Assembly (NCBI RefSeq): GCF_900631955.1
Contig: NZ_UZWD01000038.1
Coordinates: forward strand, 248,001-312,000
Direction of reading: 5' to 3'
From: Devosia equisanguinis
Lineage (GTDB): Bacteria; Pseudomonadota; Alphaproteobacteria; Rhizobiales; Devosiaceae
Length of the DNA: 64,000 nt
Within the stretch, counting starts at the first letter, position 1. Each line of letters opens with the position of its first letter. Shown here in pieces: positions 36,537 to 45,808 of this stretch. A program made the position numbers and the translations under genes. A model generated the notes under the pieces. The model had not been told where the DNA came from, did not search any database, and saw nothing but the letters and a program-made list of their open reading frames with translations.

Positions 36537-37517
36537 TTACTGAGCCTTGGCTGCGGCAGCGGCGCGGCCGACTTCGGCCATCACCTTGTCAAAGCCCCAG
36601 CGGATCGACAGGGGCGTGACGGCACCACCGACGGCCATGGTGAGTTCCTCGCCGATCAGGCTGGTATAAGCGCCCTTGGCGACCAGCGGCGACAGCTTGA
36701 TCAGGTCCATGGCGAAGAACGCATCAAAGGACGCCTGATCGTTGAAGAAGCTGATGAGCATGTCGGCCGGGATGCGGTCGAAATTCTCGTAGCTGACGAA
36801 ATAGGCGATGCCGGTGTCGTTCGTGCCGGTGCCATCAAGGTGCGGCGCCGCGGCCATGCCGACATCGACGAACATCTGCACGCGCGGATCGCCCTCCATC
36901 CGCACCGCCACCTGGCCGTCATTGCGGTTGACGATATTGGCGAAGACCATGCCCTTGGTCTCGGGATATTTGTCGGCTTCGGCCTGCATATGGGCCTGGG
37001 TATCGGCGATGAGCTTTTCGGCTTCCGCCTCGAGACCAACAGCGCGGCCGGTGAGCGTCACCACGTCCTGCCAGCTGGCGAACCAGGGCTTGTCGGGATA
37101 GGCGACCACCGGCGCGATGGCGCTCAGGACCTCGTATTCCTCGGGCGTCAGGCCCGAATAGGGCGCGATGATCACGTCAGGGTCGAGCGCGGCAATGGCC
37201 TCGAGCGGCGGCTCATTGGTGTTGGGGAGGATAGTGGGCATGGCAAAGCCGTGCGCCGCGATGGCCTCCTCGGTCCAGGGCAGAATGCCGTCCTCGCCGC
37301 CGCCATAGGCGAAGAAGGGCATGCCGACCGGGGCGATGCCGAGATCGATCACCACGTCCTGTGCCGACCACCCCCAGGTCACGACCCGCTCTGGCTTGGT
37401 CTCGATGGTGGCCGAGCCCAAAGCGTGCTCGATGGTGACGGGAAATTGCTGGGCGGCGGCGGCGCCGGCGAAAGCAAGGCCGATGGCCGTGGAGAGCAGC
37501 AGATAACGGAGAGACAT
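36537..37517 (-). CDS. Iron-siderophore periplasmic binding protein, orphan (first of tandem pair)
   Basis: The 326-residue protein has a signal peptide (LLSTAIGLAFAGAAAA), then RVVTWGWSAQDVVIDLG, AALDPDVIIAPYSGLT and AYFVSYENFDRIPADMLIS. It is the tandem paralog of the next gene. AAGGGTGA precedes the ATG, and an iron box (TGA-N9-TCA) lies 41-55 bases upstream, so the pair is probably derepressed in iron limitation. Confidence 0.88.
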   Translation of the reverse strand: MSLRYLLLSTAIGLAFAGAAAAQQFPVTIEHALGSATIETKPERVVTWGWSAQDVVIDLGIAPVGMPFFAYGGGEDGILPWTEEAIAAHGFAMPTILPNTNEPPLEAIAALDPDVIIAPYSGLTPEEYEVLSAIAPVVAYPDKPWFASWQDVVTLTGRAVGLEAEAEKLIADTQAHMQAEADKYPETKGMVFANIVNRNDGQVAVRMEGDPRVQMFVDVGMAAAPHLDGTGTNDTGIAYFVSYENFDRIPADMLISFFNDQASFDAFFAMDLIKLSPLVAKGAYTSLIGEELTMAVGGAVTPLSIRWGFDKVMAEVGRAAAAAKAQ

Positions 37518-37557
37518 GGGTCACCCTTTGCGTGGAGATGGCTCTCCATACAAAAGG

Positions 37558-37572
37558 TGATATTATATGTCA
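37558..37572. promoter_or_regulatory. Iron-responsive operator (RirA-type) upstream of tandem binding proteins
   Basis: TGATATTATATGTCA is a TGA-N9-TCA element with a nearly palindromic AT-rich centre. It stands out against the GC-rich surroundings and lies 41 bases upstream of the binding-protein start, also close to the rlmC stop at 37598. Confidence 0.65.
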
Positions 37573-37597
37573 TGTATTATTTGACTGGCGGCAGCGT

Positions 37598-38722
37598 TCA
37601 GACCGCCTGGCGGGTCAAGAGAACCATGACTTCGTAGTGGTCGGTTTGCGGGAACATGTCGAAAAGCCGCACACGGTCGAGCATGTAGGACGGCAGCGCG
37701 GCAATATCCCTGGCAAGGGTCTCGGCATTGCAACTGGAATAGACGATGGTTGGCGCCCCGGAGGCTTCGAGTGTGGCGCAGAGGCGTCCGCCAAGTCCAC
37801 GGCGCGGCGGATTGACGATGACGGCGTCGGGGGCGTGCTCGGCGGTGAGGGCGGTGGCGTCGCCGACGGCGAATGTGACATCGGCCAGCCCCGCCTCAGC
37901 AGCGCTTTTGCGTGCCGACTCTACGGCCGGGGCACTGACTTCGACGCCGTGCACCGTCCGGCCGGGCGCGGCAACATGGAGGGCGAAGCCGCCGACGCCG
38001 CAATAAAGGTCCCAGACCGAGGCGGCGCCGACTTCATCAATCCACTGACGGGCCTGATTATAGAGACCGGTGGCGATATCGGTATTGGTCTGGAAGAAGC
38101 TGGCCGGGCGCAGATGCAGCACCAGATCGCCCAGACGCATCGGCAGGGTGTCGTTGTCGCCAAGCACGATTTCCTCCTCGCCTTCGAGCACGGCCTTGTG
38201 CTCGGGCAGGAGATTGACGGTGACGACATGCAGTTGCGTCAGCGCGGTGAGGAGGCTCGGCAGGTGTTTGCGGATGCGGCCCAGCGGCTCGGTGGAGCGC
38301 AGCACGAAGCGCAGCATCAGCGCGCCATCGGGCGCCTCGGTGAGCAGCACGTGCTTGAGTTCGCCGCGGCGACTGGGGACATCATAGGGGGTGAGGCGCG
38401 CCAGGGTGATGAAGGCAACGATGGGCGCAAAGGCGGCGCGCAGGCCGGGGGAGACAATGCCGCAGGCGGTGAGATCGACGCCGTGTTGGGTGGCATCGAG
38501 AATGCCGAGTGTGGGCCGATCCACACTGCCGCCAACGACCATCTTGGCCTTGTTGCGGAAGCCGGCGGGACGGGAGAGCTGCGGCGGCAGCCAATGCGCA
38601 CCGGGCCAGGCGGCGAGAAGAGTGTGCAGGCGCTCGCTTTTGCGGGTGATCTGGGCGGCATAGTCCATGCCCATGAGCGTGCAGGAGCGGCAGACGCCCT
38701 GATCGTAATAGCCGCACTGCAT
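37598..38722 (-). CDS. rlmC: 23S rRNA m5U747 methyltransferase RlmC-like
   Basis: The 374-residue SAM-dependent RNA methyltransferase begins MQCGYYDQGVCRSC, closely like E. coli RlmC, and has GFRNKAKMVV, RGELKHVLLTE, SFFQTNTDIA, WDLYCGVGGFALH, VNPPRRGLGG and the catalytic Cys in YSSCNAETLARDIAAL. Cys residues at 3, 11, 14 and near 90 are candidates for the [4Fe-4S] cluster. It lacks the N-terminal TRAM domain, as RlmC does. RlmC is better known from Gammaproteobacteria, so its presence here is notable. Confidence 0.85.
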   Translation of the reverse strand: MQCGYYDQGVCRSCTLMGMDYAAQITRKSERLHTLLAAWPGAHWLPPQLSRPAGFRNKAKMVVGGSVDRPTLGILDATQHGVDLTACGIVSPGLRAAFAPIVAFITLARLTPYDVPSRRGELKHVLLTEAPDGALMLRFVLRSTEPLGRIRKHLPSLLTALTQLHVVTVNLLPEHKAVLEGEEEIVLGDNDTLPMRLGDLVLHLRPASFFQTNTDIATGLYNQARQWIDEVGAASVWDLYCGVGGFALHVAAPGRTVHGVEVSAPAVESARKSAAEAGLADVTFAVGDATALTAEHAPDAVIVNPPRRGLGGRLCATLEASGAPTIVYSSCNAETLARDIAALPSYMLDRVRLFDMFPQTDHYEVMVLLTRQAV

Positions 38723-38769
38723 GGTGGCGCTCGCCCCTGCCTGCACCAGACGACCCCGTAAAATGGAAG

Positions 38770-38790
38770 GAGGCGGGATCACCGCCTCCT
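38770..38790 (-). terminator. Terminator after the aminotransferase gene
   Basis: GGAGGCGG / CCGCCTCC is a perfect 8-bp stem with loop GATCA, followed on the minus strand by TTCCATTTTA. It is placed 27 bases after the aminotransferase stop and before the rlmC start. Confidence 0.65.
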
Positions 38791-38816
38791 CGGATTACAT
38801 CAAACCTGCCTGTGGA

Positions 38817-40031
38817 TCAGGCGGTGAGCGGCACCACATTGCCCTGGCTGGCCTTGCCGCCGAGGAACTTCTTGACGTTGCGCGCGGCCTGGCGAATGCG
38901 GTGTTCGTTTTCGACGAAGGCCAGGCGGATATATTGATCGCCATATTCGCCGAAGCCGACGCCGGGCGCGACGCCAACACCGGTTTCCTGGATCAGCAGC
39001 TTGGCGAATTCGAGCGAGCCCATATGCGCATATTGAGCAGGAATGGGCGCCCAGGCGAACATGGTGGCCTTGGGGACCGGAATATCCCAGCCGGCGCGGC
39101 CAAAGCTCTCCACCATGACGTCGCGGCGGTTCTTGTAGACCTTGCGGACTTCCTCGATCACCTCGTCGGAGCCGTTGAGGGCGGCGACGGCGGCGACCTG
39201 GATCGGCGTGAAGGCACCATAATCCAGATAGGATTTGACGCGGGCCAGCGCCGCGATCAACCGCTCATTGCCGACCGCAAAACCCACGCGCCAGCCGGGC
39301 ATGGAATAGGTCTTGGACATGGAGGTGAATTCGACGGTGATATCGATGGCGCCCGGAACCTGCAGCACCGATGGCGGCGGGGCGTCTTCATCGAAATAGA
39401 TCTCGGAATAGGCGAGATCGGAGAGGATGAAGATGTCGTTGGCCTTACAATATTTGACGACCTCGGTGTAGAAATCGAGATCGGCGGTATAGGCGGTGGG
39501 GTTGGCCGGGTAGTTCAGCACCAGCGCGATCGGCTTGGGGATCGAGTGCCGCACGGCGCGATCCAGCGAGCGCATGAAATCCTCATTCGGATCGGCCGGC
39601 ATGGAGCGCACGACGCCGCCGGACATGATGAAGCCGAAGGAATGGATCGGATAGGTCGGGTTGGGCACCAGCACCACATCGCCGGGGGCGGTGATGGCCG
39701 ATGCCATATTGGCGAAGCCTTCCTTGGAGCCCAAGGTCGCCACGATCTGCGTGTCCGGGTTCAGCTTCACGCCAAAGCGGCGGCCATAATAGCTGGCCTG
39801 GGCCTTGCGCAGGCCGGGAATGCCGCGGGAGGTGGAATAGCGGTGGGTGCGACCATCCTTCACCGTCTCCTGCAGCTTGGCCACGATGTGCTCGGGCGTC
39901 GGCATGTCGGGATTGCCCATGCCCAGGTCGATGATGTCGACGCCTTCGGCGCGCAGCTTGGCCTTGATCGGGTCGATATGGGCGAAAACGTAGGGGGGCA
40001 GACGGCGGATGCGATGGAAAACTTCGCTCAT
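38817..40031 (-). CDS. Pyridoxal-phosphate aminotransferase, AlaC/AatB-like
   Basis: The 404-residue class I/II aminotransferase has IDLGMGNPDMPTP, YSTSRGIPGLR, YPANPTAYTAD, the PLP lysine in SMSKTYSMPGWRVGF and GDQYIRLAFVENEHRIRQA. It resembles AlaC-type glutamate-pyruvate transaminases that lie upstream of hom in Rhizobiales. Here the aminotransferase-hom link is interrupted by rlmC and two siderophore-binding genes. The exact amino acid substrate is uncertain. Confidence 0.9.
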   Translation of the reverse strand: MSEVFHRIRRLPPYVFAHIDPIKAKLRAEGVDIIDLGMGNPDMPTPEHIVAKLQETVKDGRTHRYSTSRGIPGLRKAQASYYGRRFGVKLNPDTQIVATLGSKEGFANMASAITAPGDVVLVPNPTYPIHSFGFIMSGGVVRSMPADPNEDFMRSLDRAVRHSIPKPIALVLNYPANPTAYTADLDFYTEVVKYCKANDIFILSDLAYSEIYFDEDAPPPSVLQVPGAIDITVEFTSMSKTYSMPGWRVGFAVGNERLIAALARVKSYLDYGAFTPIQVAAVAALNGSDEVIEEVRKVYKNRRDVMVESFGRAGWDIPVPKATMFAWAPIPAQYAHMGSLEFAKLLIQETGVGVAPGVGFGEYGDQYIRLAFVENEHRIRQAARNVKKFLGGKASQGNVVPLTA

Positions 40032-40442
40032 GTGATTCCTCGGTGGCCCGGATGGGGGCCTAGCTGGCCGCGACGCGTCCGGTAACGCTGGGCTCGACCT
40101 TAAGAGCCCGATTATCGCGGAATTATGGTTCTGAACGGGTTAAGCAACCCGGCTGGTGAAGAAACTGGCTTATTCGGCTCCTCCCGGCCACGCTGTGGCC
40201 AATGGGAAGAGCTATCGGGCGTTCGCAGCGGCGGCTGCGACGGCCGCGGTCACCATGCCGGCGAGCATTGCTCCAACCATTGCAGTAGTGAACGGAGACG
40301 CCATGTCTCTTGCCCTTCAGATGCGATTTTTGTAATCAAAACAGCTATCGATACGCCGTTCATAAATCCTCGCCGAGGGCTTGTAAATGGGCCGATGCGT
40401 GCCAACGTTCGGCGGATGAACGGTACAGAGTGAGGTTTTAAG
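40032..40442. other. 411-base intergenic region between divergent genes
   Basis: It should hold promoters for the minus-strand aminotransferase and the plus-strand glycosyltransferase. The only gene-like feature seen is a 30-codon hydrophobic open frame at 40212-40304 (minus). No repeats of the families seen elsewhere were found here. Confidence 0.5.
40212..40304 (-). CDS. Candidate 30-residue hydrophobic small protein
   Basis: A 30-codon frame starts with ATG at 40304 after AAGGGCAAGAG and ends in TAG. The product begins MASPFTTAMVGAMLAG and continues with MVTAAVAAAAANAR, forming one potential membrane-spanning helix. The ribosome site and the hydrophobic composition are suggestive, but nothing confirms expression. 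It could be chance in Ala-rich high-GC DNA. Confidence 0.3.
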   Translation of the reverse strand: MASPFTTAMVGAMLAGMVTAAVAAAAANAR

Positions 40443-41774
40443 TTGAAACGTATTGCCCTGGTGACCATCGGCACGCAAGGCGACGTTCAGCCCTATCTCG
40501 CGCTCGCCATTGCCCTGCAGGAGCGCGGCTACACGCCGGTATTGGGGGCGACGGAGGATTTCGAGGGCCTGATTACCGGTCTCGGCCTCGAGTTTCACTC
40601 GCTGGGTCCCTCGATTCAGTCCTTCCTCAAGGAGACCCGGTTCGAGAACGCCATGAGCAGTTCCATGCTCATGAATGGCCCATGGATGCTCAAGCAGGGT
40701 CAGCAGATCATCGATACCGCGGCACGTGCGGCCTGGCGCATGTGCCAGGGCGCCGAAGCCATTATCGTCAACATGAATACCAGTTTCGGCATCGATATTG
40801 CCGAGGCGCTGAAGGTACCGGCGATCATGACGGCGCTGCAGCCGCTCAATTCGACCAGCGAATTCCCGCTGTCGATGTATTATGTCGCCGACGATCTGGG
40901 CCCGACGCTCAACAAGCTGTCCTATACTGCCGCTGCCATGCAGCAGGCCTATTGGAACCTGCCGCGCAATCGCCTGCGACGCGAGCTGATGGGGCTCGAA
41001 TCGCGCGAGATGGGCGGCGTCTTCACCAATACCGACGGCTCGCCGCTGACCACGCTCTATGCCTATTCCTCGATCGTGTCGCCGCGACCGCGTGACTGGC
41101 CGAAGACAGCGCTGGTCACCGGCTACTGGACGCTGCGCGACCGCACCGGCTGGGAGCCGACGCCGGAGTTCGAGGCGTTTTTGTCGGCCGGGGAAGCGCC
41201 GGTCTATATCGGCTTCGGCTCGATGCCGTTTGGCGCGGAACGCAATACCCGCATTCTCAAGGAAGCGGTGGCCAAATGGGGTGGTCGCGCAGTGGTGGCG
41301 CGCGGCTGGGGTGGCATCGATCCCAGCGACCTGCCCGAGACCATTTTCCCGATCGAGAAGGCGCCGCATGACAAGCTGTTCCGCTATGTCAGCGCCGTAG
41401 TTCACCATGGCGGCGCTGGCACCACGGCGGCGGGCCTGCAATTGGGGCGGCCCACTTTCGTCGTGCCGCAGGCCATCGACCAGCCCTATTGGGGCCGCCG
41501 CGTCTACGAGCTCGGCTGTGGCCCCAAACCGATCCGGCTGCGCAAACTGACGGCAGAAGCGCTCGCGGAGGCGCTGGCCGATCTCAGTTCCAATGAACAT
41601 TATCGCCGCAGCGCCGCCGATGTGGCGGAGCAACTGCATGCCGAGGATGGCTGCGACAAGGCGATCAAGGTGATCGAGCGCGTCATGGCCCATTTCGTGC
41701 CTGGCGCCGTCAAGGTCAAGCGCGGCAAGGCGAAGGCCAAGAGCAAGAAGCTGCCGCTGAAGAAGGCGGTTTAG
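40443..41774 (+). CDS. UGT-like (GT1) glycosyltransferase, sterol/lipid glucosyltransferase type
   Basis: The 443-residue GT-B enzyme starts at TTG 40443 after GTGAGG and has the N-terminal TIGTQGDVQPYLALA typical of sterol/macrolide glycosyltransferases, and a C-terminal donor site VHHGGAGTTAAGLQLGRP followed by VVPQAIDQPYWG. SVGFGSM-like strand YIGFGSMPFG is also present. A Lys-rich tail (about 20 residues) ends the protein. It likely glycosylates a lipid or secondary metabolite using a UDP-sugar. Confidence 0.87.
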   Translation: MKRIALVTIGTQGDVQPYLALAIALQERGYTPVLGATEDFEGLITGLGLEFHSLGPSIQSFLKETRFENAMSSSMLMNGPWMLKQGQQIIDTAARAAWRMCQGAEAIIVNMNTSFGIDIAEALKVPAIMTALQPLNSTSEFPLSMYYVADDLGPTLNKLSYTAAAMQQAYWNLPRNRLRRELMGLESREMGGVFTNTDGSPLTTLYAYSSIVSPRPRDWPKTALVTGYWTLRDRTGWEPTPEFEAFLSAGEAPVYIGFGSMPFGAERNTRILKEAVAKWGGRAVVARGWGGIDPSDLPETIFPIEKAPHDKLFRYVSAVVHHGGAGTTAAGLQLGRPTFVVPQAIDQPYWGRRVYELGCGPKPIRLRKLTAEALAEALADLSSNEHYRRSAADVAEQLHAEDGCDKAIKVIERVMAHFVPGAVKVKRGKAKAKSKKLPLKKAV

Positions 41775-42044
41775 GGTTGGGTTGCACCCGCCTGATCGGG
41801 AGCATTGAGGGATCGGAGTTGATACACCCCCACCCAACCTCCCCCTGAAGAAGGGGGAGGAGCATTATCGTGTTTGCGGTGAGATGTAGATGCCCCCCAC
41901 CATGCCGCCCTCGGGCTTGCCCGAGGGCCTGTCGGCAAACACCATGGGAACCGGTTCGCGCTGAGATTGGCCCTCGGATCAAGCCCGAGGGCGGCGTGGT
42001 GATCGTTGTGCCTGGCGTGTCGGAGATCAAAAATCCCTATCGGT
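41775..42044. repeat. Intergenic palindrome cluster after the GT1 gene
   Basis: Three hairpins occur in 270 bases: CCTCCCCC / GGGGGAGG (41838-41860), CCCTCGGGC / GCCCGAGGG (41908-41927), and an imperfect CCCTCGG..CCCGAGGG (41971-41991). The last two belong to the same palindrome family seen at 53.0 and 55.4-55.9 kb. Confidence 0.65.
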
Positions 42045-42692
42045 TCATCGCCGGGCCAGAGCGTAGCTGATGACGACGGCCGTGGCGCTGGCGAGCATGA
42101 GCGAGATCATGATGATCATGAACAGCACTTCGGAGGGTGGGTTGATGATCGCAGCGACGGTGATCACCCCGCCGGCAATCATCATCAGGCGACCGCCCCA
42201 GCGATGGGTCACGCGCCAGTTGTGGGGATCACGCAGCGTCCAGGGCAGGCGAATGCCGGCGACCCAGTTCTGCTGCATCTTGGGCGTGTAATTGCCGATG
42301 ACGAGGGCCATGGCGCCGACGACGAAGGCAATGAGGCGCGGCATGTCGACGATCTGACCGAGGCCGACGGCGATGGTCGAACCGGCGATGACCATGGCCA
42401 GTACCAGCATCAGGCTGATGGTGGCATGAATGACGTGGCGTCCGGCTTCAAAGTCTTGGCGCAGGCCGGCGGGGCGCAGGATGGCCATGCCAGCGACGAT
42501 GAAGACCACTAGGGCGAATGGCATCAAAAGCGTGAAGGCGGCGGGCGCAAAGGCGTCAGGCACGCCGCTGATATCCCAGTGCACAGGCAGGTCCCGGTCA
42601 AGCGGCACAAGGAAGAAGCCGGCGATCGTGATCGCCACGAGCACGGCAAACAGCACGCGGTTGAACAGGTTGAGGATTGGACGATCAGCCAT
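42045..42692 (-). CDS. SdpI/DUF1648 family membrane protein
   Basis: The 215-residue protein has about six membrane segments. The first loop has LPVHWDISGVPDAFAP, the DUF1648 hallmark, and the later region GNYTPKMQQNWVAGIRLPWTL with VTHRWGGRLM is the SdpI signature. In Bacillus SdpI is a toxin-immunity and signal-transducing protein. The start overlaps the sdpR-like stop by 8 bases, so the two form an operon. No SdpC-like toxin is nearby, so the role here may be general envelope-stress. Confidence 0.88.
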   Translation of the reverse strand: MADRPILNLFNRVLFAVLVAITIAGFFLVPLDRDLPVHWDISGVPDAFAPAAFTLLMPFALVVFIVAGMAILRPAGLRQDFEAGRHVIHATISLMLVLAMVIAGSTIAVGLGQIVDMPRLIAFVVGAMALVIGNYTPKMQQNWVAGIRLPWTLRDPHNWRVTHRWGGRLMMIAGGVITVAAIINPPSEVLFMIIMISLMLASATAVVISYALARR

Positions 42693-42957
42693 CTTTGGGC
42701 TCCGTAAGGTCAAAAATACCGGCAAGTGCGTCTTCGAGCACACTGGTATTGAGGTGATAGATCAGGCTCGTCCCCTGGCGCTCGACGGCCACAAGCTCGG
42801 CCTCCTTGAGCTTGTTGAAGTGAACCGAGAGCGTGGGTCTACTGATGTCGAAATGTTCGGCCAGTTCGCCCGCGCTCATTGGGCCACGCTTGAGCAAGGC
42901 CAGAACCTTGCGTCGGACCGGATGGGACAGCGCTTCGAAAACCGTGTTGATGCTCAA
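42685..42957 (-). CDS. SdpR-like ArsR family autorepressor
   Basis: The 90-residue winged-helix protein has VFEALSHPVRRKVLALL, then MSAGELAEHFDISRPTLSVH and RQGTSLIYHLN, matching SdpR-type ArsR regulators that lack metal ligands. It is first in a two-gene operon with the SdpI-like protein. An inverted repeat 26 bases upstream is a plausible operator. By analogy SdpI could sequester this repressor at the membrane. Confidence 0.88.
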   Translation of the reverse strand: MSINTVFEALSHPVRRKVLALLKRGPMSAGELAEHFDISRPTLSVHFNKLKEAELVAVERQGTSLIYHLNTSVLEDALAGIFDLTEPKDG

Positions 42958-42982
42958 TTCGGGATCTCTCTTTCGCTGTCCA

Positions 42983-43008
42983 TCTAATTAGTTCTTTAGA
43001 TAATTAGA
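42983..43008. promoter_or_regulatory. Inverted-repeat operator upstream of sdpR-like gene
   Basis: TCTAATTA (42983-42990) and TAATTAGA (43001-43008) form a perfect 8-base inverted repeat around a 10-base spacer that itself contains TCTTTAGA. It is strongly AT-rich in a GC-rich region and lies 26 bases upstream of the start, fitting an autorepressor site. Confidence 0.7.
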
Positions 43009-43062
43009 GTCAACGCTAAATATAACTCGTCGTATTCAATTTCGAAACGCCATGCACAAACA

Positions 43063-43090
43063 AAAATGGCGGCCCGGAGGCCGCCATTTT
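43063..43090 (-). terminator. Intrinsic terminator of lon
   Basis: Perfect 12-bp stem AAAATGGCGGCC / GGCCGCCATTTT with loop CGGA, followed on the minus strand by TTTG. It is 20 bases past the lon stop. Confidence 0.88.
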
Positions 43091-43109
43091 CTGGTTGGTG
43101 TGCAAGGGC

Positions 43110-45536
43110 TTAGTGGGTGATGTTGGCCGTTGCGTCGTCGGTGGGCTCGGTGGTGCTGGCAACCGCCGGCTGCTCATCGAAATTCCATTCGATGGCTTCG
43201 GGCTTGCGCACCAGCGCGCGCTCGATCACCTGTTCCATCCGGCTCACCGGCACGATTTCCATGCCTTCCTTGACGATATCCGGGATCTCCTGGAGATCGC
43301 GGACATTCTCTTCGGGGATCAGCACGGTCTTGATGCCGCCGCGCAGCGCCGCCAGGAGCTTTTCCTTGAGGCCGCCGATGGGCAGCACCCTGCCCCGCAG
43401 CGTGATCTCGCCGGTCATGGCGACATCATTGCGCACCGGAATACCGGTCATCACCGAGACGATGGCGGTGGCCAGGCCAATACCGGCCGAGGGACCATCC
43501 TTGGGAGTGGCGCCTTCGGGCAGGTGGACGTGAATATCGCGCGTATCGAACATGGGCGGCTTGATGCCGTATTCGATGCAGCGGGACTTCACATAGGCCG
43601 TGGCCGCGGTCAGCGACTCCTTCATCACTTCCTTGATGTTGCCGGTGACCGACATGCGGCCCTTGCCCGGCGTCATCACGCCTTCGATGGTGAGGATTTC
43701 ACCACCCACCGAGGTCCAGGCCAGGCCGGTGACCAAGCCAATCTGGGATTCGGCTTCGATCTCGCCATGCTTGAAGATGGCCGGACCGAGATATTTGGCC
43801 AGACGCTCATCGTCGATGGTGATCGACTTGACCTTGGTGCGCACGATGTCGGTGATCGCCTTGCGCATCAGCTTGGAGATTTCGCGCTTGAGATTGCGGA
43901 CGCCGGCTTCGCGGGTATAGCCGCGAATGACCTTCATCAGCATCTCGTCGGACATCACGAACTCGCCGTGTGCCACGCCGTTTTCCTTGGCCGCCTCGGG
44001 AATAAGGTGCTGCTTGGCAATCGCATGCTTCTCCTCTTCGGTGTAACCGGAGAGACGAATGATCTCCATGCGGTCCATCAGCGGGCCGGGAATATTCAGC
44101 GTGTTCGAGGTGGTCACGAACATCACGTCCGAGAGGTCGTAATCGACCTCGAGATAGTGGTCGGAGAACGTGTTGTTCTGTTCCGGATCGAGCACTTCGA
44201 GCAGGGCCGAAGACGGATCGCCGCGGAAGTCCTGGCCCATCTTGTCGATCTCGTCGAGCAGGAAGAGCGGGTTGGACTTGCCGACCTTCTTGAGCGACTG
44301 GATGATCTTGCCGGGCATGGAGCCGATATAGGTGCGGCGGTGACCGCGGATTTCGGCTTCGTCGCGCACGCCACCGAGGGCCATGCGGACGAATTCACGA
44401 CCGGTGGCCTTGGCGATGGACTTGCCCAGCGAGGTCTTGCCGACACCCGGAGGACCGACGAGGCAGAGGATCGGGCCCTTGAGCGTGCCGGTCCGGGCCT
44501 GCACGGCCAAGTATTCCAGGATGCGCTCCTTGACCTTTTCGAGGCCATAGTGATCCGCGTCGAGCACCTTCTCGGCCAGAGCCAGGTCGCGCTTGACCTT
44601 GCTCTTCTTGCCCCATGGGAGCCCGAGAAGCGTATCGAGATAGTTACGGACGACCGTGGCTTCGGCCGACATCGGGCTCATGCCCTTGAGCTTCTTGATC
44701 TCCGCGTCCGCCTTGGTCCGGGCTTCCTTGGAGAGCTTGGTCTTGGCGACGCGCTCTTCGAGCTCGGTGATCTCGTTGGCGCCGTCTTCGCCATCGCCCA
44801 GCTCGCGCTGGATCGCCTTCATCTGCTCGTTGAGATAGTATTCGCGCTGGGTCTTCTCCATCTGCCGCTTGACGCGGGAGCGGATGCGCTTTTCGACCTG
44901 CAGCACGCCGATCTCGCCTTCCATCAGGCCGATGACCTTCTGGAAGCGCTCGATGACCGAGACAGTGGACAACAGATCTTCCTTTTCAGGGATCTTGATG
45001 ACCAAGTGGCTGGCAATGGTGTCGGCCAGCTTGGAAGCGTTCTCGATCTGGCCGACCGCGGCGACGACCTCGGCGGAGATCTTCTTGTTGAGCTTGACGT
45101 AGTTGTCGAACTCGCTCTGGGCCGAACGGGCCAAAGCTTCGACTTCGGTGGCGTCTTCGACGGGCTCGGGCAGCACGGAGGCCTCGGCCTCGAAATATTC
45201 GTCCGTCTGCAGATAGCGGTCGATGACAGCGCGATGCAGGCCTTCCACCAGCACCTTGACGGTGCCGTCCGGCAGCTTCAGCAGTTGCAGAACGGTGGCA
45301 ATGGTGCCCGTGGGATAGATCTGGTCCGGCGCCGGATCATCGTCCTGCGCGTTCTTCTGCGTCACGACAAGAATGTGCTTGTCGTCCCGCATAACCTCTT
45401 CCAGAGCCTTGACCGATTTTTCGCGCCCGACAAAGAGCGGAACGATCATGCCGGGGAAGACGACGATGTCGCGCAGGGGAAGAACCGGGTAAACCCGGTC
45501 CCGGCCGATTTCGCCGGTGGGATTGACGTCCGACAT
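43110..45536 (-). CDS. lon: ATP-dependent protease Lon
   Basis: The 808-residue protease has the N-terminal LON substrate domain ([23 protein letters not shown] start, residues 15-210), coiled coil, AAA+ module with Walker [14 protein letters not shown], Walker [11 protein letters not shown] and sensor regions, and the serine/lysine protease domain with Ser in KDGPSAGIG and Lys in [10 protein letters not shown]. It degrades misfolded and regulatory proteins. The ATG at 45536 (adjacent ATG at 45539) follows AAAGGAAAT. A short acidic/Thr-rich C-terminal tail is present. Confidence 0.97.
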   Translation of the reverse strand: MSDVNPTGEIGRDRVYPVLPLRDIVVFPGMIVPLFVGREKSVKALEEVMRDDKHILVVTQKNAQDDDPAPDQIYPTGTIATVLQLLKLPDGTVKVLVEGLHRAVIDRYLQTDEYFEAEASVLPEPVEDATEVEALARSAQSEFDNYVKLNKKISAEVVAAVGQIENASKLADTIASHLVIKIPEKEDLLSTVSVIERFQKVIGLMEGEIGVLQVEKRIRSRVKRQMEKTQREYYLNEQMKAIQRELGDGEDGANEITELEERVAKTKLSKEARTKADAEIKKLKGMSPMSAEATVVRNYLDTLLGLPWGKKSKVKRDLALAEKVLDADHYGLEKVKERILEYLAVQARTGTLKGPILCLVGPPGVGKTSLGKSIAKATGREFVRMALGGVRDEAEIRGHRRTYIGSMPGKIIQSLKKVGKSNPLFLLDEIDKMGQDFRGDPSSALLEVLDPEQNNTFSDHYLEVDYDLSDVMFVTTSNTLNIPGPLMDRMEIIRLSGYTEEEKHAIAKQHLIPEAAKENGVAHGEFVMSDEMLMKVIRGYTREAGVRNLKREISKLMRKAITDIVRTKVKSITIDDERLAKYLGPAIFKHGEIEAESQIGLVTGLAWTSVGGEILTIEGVMTPGKGRMSVTGNIKEVMKESLTAATAYVKSRCIEYGIKPPMFDTRDIHVHLPEGATPKDGPSAGIGLATAIVSVMTGIPVRNDVAMTGEITLRGRVLPIGGLKEKLLAALRGGIKTVLIPEENVRDLQEIPDIVKEGMEIVPVSRMEQVIERALVRKPEAIEWNFDEQPAVASTTEPTDDATANITH

Positions 45537-45808
45537 CATATTTCCTTTCCGGGGTGCGCCGGGGAGGAATTCTGGTTGGCGCACCCTATTGCGACTGCCC
45601 AGTCACGAAAGGCTGGGCGATTCAGGTTAATAAATAGGGTGGACCGGGTGCGCCGCAAGTCAACCTTTGCGCTTTTGTGACCGTTAGCGTTACTTCGCAC
45701 AGGAGATATGTGCCGAATGACGGAAACACCAATGTGCCTAGGAAACAAGGCGTTGGGCGACGCACCGGGATATCGGCGCCCATCGAAACCAGAGGACGGA
45801 CAGCCCCT

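Noticed and set aside
43095..45680. 861-codon open frame on the plus strand opposite lon
   Set aside because: It is a GC-skew shadow of lon; His/Gly/Asp-rich translation has no domain, and lon is certain.
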